DNA from: Janthinobacterium sp. Marseille
Lineage (GTDB): Bacteria > Pseudomonadota > Gammaproteobacteria > Burkholderiales > Burkholderiaceae_D
DNA: 64,000 nucleotides
Reading direction: 5' to 3'
NCBI RefSeq assembly: GCF_000013625.1
Contig: NC_009659.1
Span: 372,001 to 436,000 of the forward strand
Part shown: positions 61,350 through 64,000 of the stretch, in pieces
Numbering within the stretch: the stretch's first letter is position 1
How the letters are laid out: each line of letters begins with the position of its first letter
Notes under the pieces: generated by a model
What the model was told of the DNA's origin: nothing
The model's input: only the letters and a program-made list of their open reading frames with translations
Database searches by the model: none
Made by a program: the position numbers and the translations under genes

Positions 61350-62360
61350 ATGAAAATTGCAATTATTGGAGCAGGTGCTATCGGCGGTTACGTTGGCGTC
61401 AAATTGGCGCTGGCTGGTGAAGACGTAACTTTCATCGTACGTGGTGCAAATCTGGAAGCCATCCGCAAAAACGGCGCCAAACTGATCATGCACGACGGTT
61501 CCGAACATGTCGCAGCAAACGTCAAGGCAACCAACAACTACGACGAAGCAGGTCCGCAAGACATCATCGTTCTGGCAATGAAGGCGCATCAACTCGAAGC
61601 GATCGCAGACGACCTGCCAAAATTGATCGGCCCTGAAACCGTCATCGTCACCATGCAAAACGGTATTCCGTTCTGGTACTTCCACAAGCACGGTGGCAAA
61701 CTGACTGGCACACGCGTAGAAAGCGTTGATCCAACCGGCAAAATCACTGCCAAGATCCCTGCTGACCGCGTTCTGGGTTGTGTTGTATACCCAGCGTCGG
61801 AATTGATCGCTCCAGGCGTCATCAAGCACATCGAAGGCGACCGTTTCCCTATCGGCGAATTGGACGGTTCGACCAGCGAACGCGCAACCCGCGTATCGGA
61901 ATGCTTCACCAACGCTGGCTTCAAATCGCCAGTATTGGACAACATCCGTTCGGAAATCTGGCTCAAATTGTGGGGCAACCTGACATTCAATCCGATCAGC
62001 GCGCTGTCGCACTCGACACTGCAAGACATCTGCCAATACCCGTTGTCGCGTGAACTGGCTGCTGCAATGATGACCGAAGCGCAAACCATCGCACATAAAC
62101 TCGGCATCGAATTCCGCGTCACGCTCGAGAAGCGTATCGCTGGTGCAGAAAAAGTCGGCAAACACAAAACATCGATGTTGCAAGACGTTGAAGCCGGTCG
62201 CGATCCTGAGATCGATGCGCTGGTGGGTTCCGTTGCGGAACTCGGTCGTTTGACCGAAACGCCGACACCGCATATCGATACGGTATATGCATTGGTCAAA
62301 TTGCTGGCGAAGACCATGAATGAAGAGACTGGCCAGGTCAAACTGCAAAAAGTCGCTTAA
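61350..62360 (+). CDS. 2-dehydropantoate 2-reductase family (PanE/ApbA-like)
   Basis: A 336-residue NADPH-dependent ketoacid reductase. The start KIAIIGAGAIGGYVGVKLALAGEDV is a dinucleotide fold; the C-terminal domain has the catalytic Lys (SEIWLKLWGNLTFNPISAL) and the family helix bundle. It is 30-40 residues longer than E. coli PanE and sits in a catabolic cluster, so reduction of another 2-keto acid is possible. It follows the FAH gene by 19 bp and is closed by a terminator. Confidence 0.85.
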   Translation: MKIAIIGAGAIGGYVGVKLALAGEDVTFIVRGANLEAIRKNGAKLIMHDGSEHVAANVKATNNYDEAGPQDIIVLAMKAHQLEAIADDLPKLIGPETVIVTMQNGIPFWYFHKHGGKLTGTRVESVDPTGKITAKIPADRVLGCVVYPASELIAPGVIKHIEGDRFPIGELDGSTSERATRVSECFTNAGFKSPVLDNIRSEIWLKLWGNLTFNPISALSHSTLQDICQYPLSRELAAAMMTEAQTIAHKLGIEFRVTLEKRIAGAEKVGKHKTSMLQDVEAGRDPEIDALVGSVAELGRLTETPTPHIDTVYALVKLLAKTMNEETGQVKLQKVA

Positions 62361-62390
62361 TTCAGCGTATTTGCCATCGATAAGATGATG

Positions 62391-62427
62391 AAGCCCATGA
62401 AGATATATTGATCTTCATGGGCTTTTT
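62391..62427 (+). terminator. intrinsic terminator after the PanE-like gene
   Basis: AAGCCCATGAAGAT and its complement around ATATTG, then TTTTTT. It ends the sucC-to-PanE transcript, so the tctC-like gene has its own promoter. Confidence 0.93.
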
Positions 62428-62568
62428 TCTTGTGTACAAGCGGTTTTGACGAGGCTAACGGGCTGGAAGTGCACCAGGATGGGTCTTAATACATTAAAAA
62501 TGTTAATTCTTAACCGGCATCAAGGAAAATTGGGCTGAGTTCTCGCAGACTCAAGAAAATGAAAAGAA

Positions 62569-62586
62569 ATACGTATAAATACGTAT
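62569..62586. promoter_or_regulatory. tandem ATACGTAT operator-like repeat
   Basis: ATACGTAT-AA-ATACGTAT. Each octamer is itself a palindrome, so the 18-bp unit is both a direct and an inverted repeat. It lies about 190 bp upstream of the short open frame. Confidence 0.5.
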
Positions 62587-62762
62587 ATAAATTTTTCACC
62601 AACTTACGCCCTAAGGATGGCACACTGATGCAAAGCGATGAATTGATGTCGCAATGCAATCAAAAATGCAGTGTTTGGATCTGAGTAAAGAAATATCGTT
62701 CGCTGATAGCCTTAAATAAATTGGCACGTTGAAAGATGGTTCGTTGTGATGCAGGTATGGTT

Positions 62763-62812
62763 AAAGGAGGCCGTATATGTATTCCGGTAACCCGCAAGGG
62801 TGGCTCAGGTAA
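62763..62812 (+). CDS. candidate 11-codon leader peptide (MYSGNPQGWLR) with strong ribosome site
   Basis: AAAGGAGG (62763-62770) lies six bases before the ATG at 62777, an almost ideal Shine-Dalgarno. The frame reads MYSGNPQGWLR and stops with TAA at 62810-62812, 213 bp before the tctC-like start. It is followed by a second AAAGGAGG with no usable start codon, and then by a hairpin with a T-run. I read this as a possible regulatory leader peptide; there is no direct proof that it is translated. Confidence 0.5.
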
Positions 62813-62850
62813 CAAACAAGTGGCGCGATCAAAGGAGGTCGCAGTCCCGG

Positions 62851-62877
62851 AAACTTGACCTAGGTCAAGAAGTTTTT
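62851..62877 (+). promoter_or_regulatory. palindrome TTGACC-TA-GGTCAA / terminator-like hairpin
   Basis: CTTGACCTAGGTCAAG (62854-62869) is a perfect 16-bp palindrome, sharing TTGACC-NN-GGTCAA with the site at 51984. With flanking AAAC and GTTT it can also fold into a bulged hairpin ending in TTTTT. It may be a DNA operator or an RNA attenuator. Confidence 0.5.
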
Positions 62878-63025
62878 GGAGGAATGGTCACACTATCCTC
62901 GGAAAACGAAAGTAACTTCAAGTTACGTAGAAGGCATCGTTGGCCGCACGGTGCTAGTGCTCACAAGGCACCCTGACGCGGCAAGTAGTACCGTAAGTAA
63001 AATTATTATTAACAGGAGACAAGCA

Positions 63026-64000
63026 ATGATCAAGGATTTCATTTCGCATTCGAAAAGCGGCATGGCAATGGCAACAGCCGGTGCATTTGCCGCAGTAGCT
63101 CTCGCTGCAACTCCAGCATTCGCCGCTTGGGAACCAACCAAGCCAGTCGAATTCGTAGTTCCAGCAGGTACAGGCGGTGGCGCTGACCAAATGGCTCGTC
63201 TGATCCAAGGCGTGATCATCAAAAACAAATTGATGAAAGAACCGCTGATCGTCGTCAATAAATCGGGTGGTGCCGGTGCTGAGGGCTTCCTTGGCATTAA
63301 AAATGACAAAGGCGATCCACACAAAATCATTATCACCTTGTCGAACCTGTTCACCACGCCTATGGCTACCGGTGTTCCGTTCAACTGGCGTGACATGACT
63401 CCAGTGGCGATGTTGGCACTGGATCAATTCGTTCTGTGGACCAATGCAGAACAGCCATACAAATCCGCAAAAGAGTACATCGATGCGGTAAAAGCAGCCG
63501 GCCCTAACAAATTCAAAATGGGCGGCACAGGTTCCAAACAGGAAGATCAGATCATTACTGTTGGCCTGGAAAAAGCAACCGGCACCAAGTTCATCTACAT
63601 CCCATTCAAAGGCGGTGGTGAAGTTGCTGTGCAATTGGTTGGTAACCACTTGCAATCGACGGTTAACAATCCTATCGAAGCAGTTTCGCAATGGCGCGCA
63701 GGCAAGCTGAAAGCGCAATGCGTATTCGATCATGAGCGTATGCCGTACAAAACCAAGGTTACCGAAACTCAATCGTGGAACGATATCCCAACATGTAAAG
63801 AAGCCGGTATCCCTACCGACTACACCATGTTGCGCGGCATCTTTATGCCAGCAGGTGTAACACCTGACCAACTGGCATTCTATGTTGATCTGTTCAAGAA
63901 GGTGCGTGATACACCTGAATGGAAAGATTACATGGAAAAAGGCGCATTCAACACGACCTTCAAAACTGGTAACGACTTCAAAGTCTGGCTGGAAGCAGCA
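63026..64000 (+). CDS. Tripartite tricarboxylate transporter binding protein, TctC family (5' part)
   Basis: The first 325 codons of a periplasmic solute-binding protein; the 3' end lies outside the window. A signal peptide (residues 1-33, ending TPAFA) is followed by WEPTKPVEFVVPAGTGGGADQMARLIQ, the standard start of TctC/Bug proteins, and later FKMGGTGSKQEDQ and FKGGGEVAVQLVGNHLQSTVNNPIEA. Bug proteins deliver small organic acids to a TctAB permease or sense them. Codons CCA, GCA and CAA dominate, as in gcl and sucCD, which suggests high expression. Confidence 0.93.
   Translation, partial: MIKDFISHSKSGMAMATAGAFAAVALAATPAFAAWEPTKPVEFVVPAGTGGGADQMARLIQGVIIKNKLMKEPLIVVNKSGGAGAEGFLGIKNDKGDPHKIIITLSNLFTTPMATGVPFNWRDMTPVAMLALDQFVLWTNAEQPYKSAKEYIDAVKAAGPNKFKMGGTGSKQEDQIITVGLEKATGTKFIYIPFKGGGEVAVQLVGNHLQSTVNNPIEAVSQWRAGKLKAQCVFDHERMPYKTKVTETQSWNDIPTCKEAGIPTDYTMLRGIFMPAGVTPDQLAFYVDLFKKVRDTPEWKDYMEKGAFNTTFKTGNDFKVWLEAA

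Larger units (their letters stand above)
62428..63025 (+). other. 600-bp leader and promoter region of the tctC-like gene
   Basis: An unusually long region. From left to right: AT-rich dyads near 62488-62510 and 62569-62586, a short open frame with strong Shine-Dalgarno (62763-62812), a second AAAGGAGG (62831-62838), a palindrome/hairpin (62851-62877), a GGTGC/GCACC stem (62950-62973) and the tctC ribosome site CAGGAG (63013-63018). Confidence 0.6.

Noticed and set aside
62618..62632. Sigma-54-like promoter TGGCAC...TGC before the tctC-like gene
   Set aside because: The GG and GC dinucleotides are separated by nine bases instead of the ten required, and the -12 element lacks its TT.

Overview
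The window is a 64 kb piece of a bacterial chromosome. It is densely coded and dominated by housekeeping genes. Protein families, gene order (recG-oxyR, pilT/pilU beside yggS-proC, queA-tgt-yajC-secD-secF, dxs-folE2) and moderate GC fit a betaproteobacterium of the order Burkholderiales. The glyoxylate-carboligase block and the heme/TonB block make me favour Oxalobacteraceae (a Herminiimonas/Janthinobacterium-like organism). That placement is inference from gene families, not a database result. I saw no rRNA, tRNA, insertion sequence, prophage or CRISPR array.

Layout. 1-7.8 kb: the 3' part of dxs, folE2, a PduO-type cobalamin adenosyltransferase, a LysR regulator and the glycolate oxidase operon glcDEF. 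7.8-12.3 kb: glutathione peroxidase, pilU and pilT on the minus strand, diverging from yggS-proC. 12.3-19.6 kb: a minus-strand run with an RcnB-like His-rich protein and, from recG downward, oxyR, ubiA, an MFS exporter, a DJ-1/PfpI protein and a GNAT acetyltransferase. 19.8-25.4 kb: queA-tgt-yajC-secD-secF. 25.5-29.2 kb: a MarR regulator, a cytochrome b561-YceI-YceI operon and purB. 29.4-34.4 kb: a glutathione transferase, two bacterioferritins and the iron/heme cluster hemP-unknown-bfd-tonB-exbB-exbD. 34.6-38.9 kb: an FMN-dependent glutamate-synthase-like protein and a four-lipoprotein operon led by a CsgG-like protein. 38.9-44.4 kb: mnmA and a Nudix hydrolase, panD, pntA-pntB.

44.5-51.9 kb holds a complete glyoxylate-to-pyruvate route: a LysR regulator diverging from gcl, hyi, glxR, a glycerate kinase (TtuD/GckA type) and pyk. 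With glcDEF at the left end, the window encodes glycolate to glyoxylate to tartronate semialdehyde to glycerate to phosphoglycerate, plus pyruvate kinase. 52-55.3 kb is thiC-thiS-thiG behind a TPP riboswitch. 55.4-64 kb carries a quinone oxidoreductase, a LysR regulator diverging from a small unknown gene, sucC-sucD, an FAH-family hydrolase, a PanE-like reductase and the start of a TctC-type periplasmic binding protein.

The parts least explained by ordinary gene content are non-coding or small. They are: an 11-codon open frame with a very strong Shine-Dalgarno in the long leader of the tctC-like gene; a palindrome TTGACC-NN-GGTCAA recurring at two places (two weaker copies elsewhere); a pair of hairpins with complementary loops between pyk and thiC; a perfect 9+9 bp dyad in front of the cytochrome b561-YceI operon; and the all-lipoprotein CsgG-like operon. 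The gcl-pyk and sucCD-tctC blocks favour CCA/GCA/CAA codons far more than the other genes, which fits high expression.
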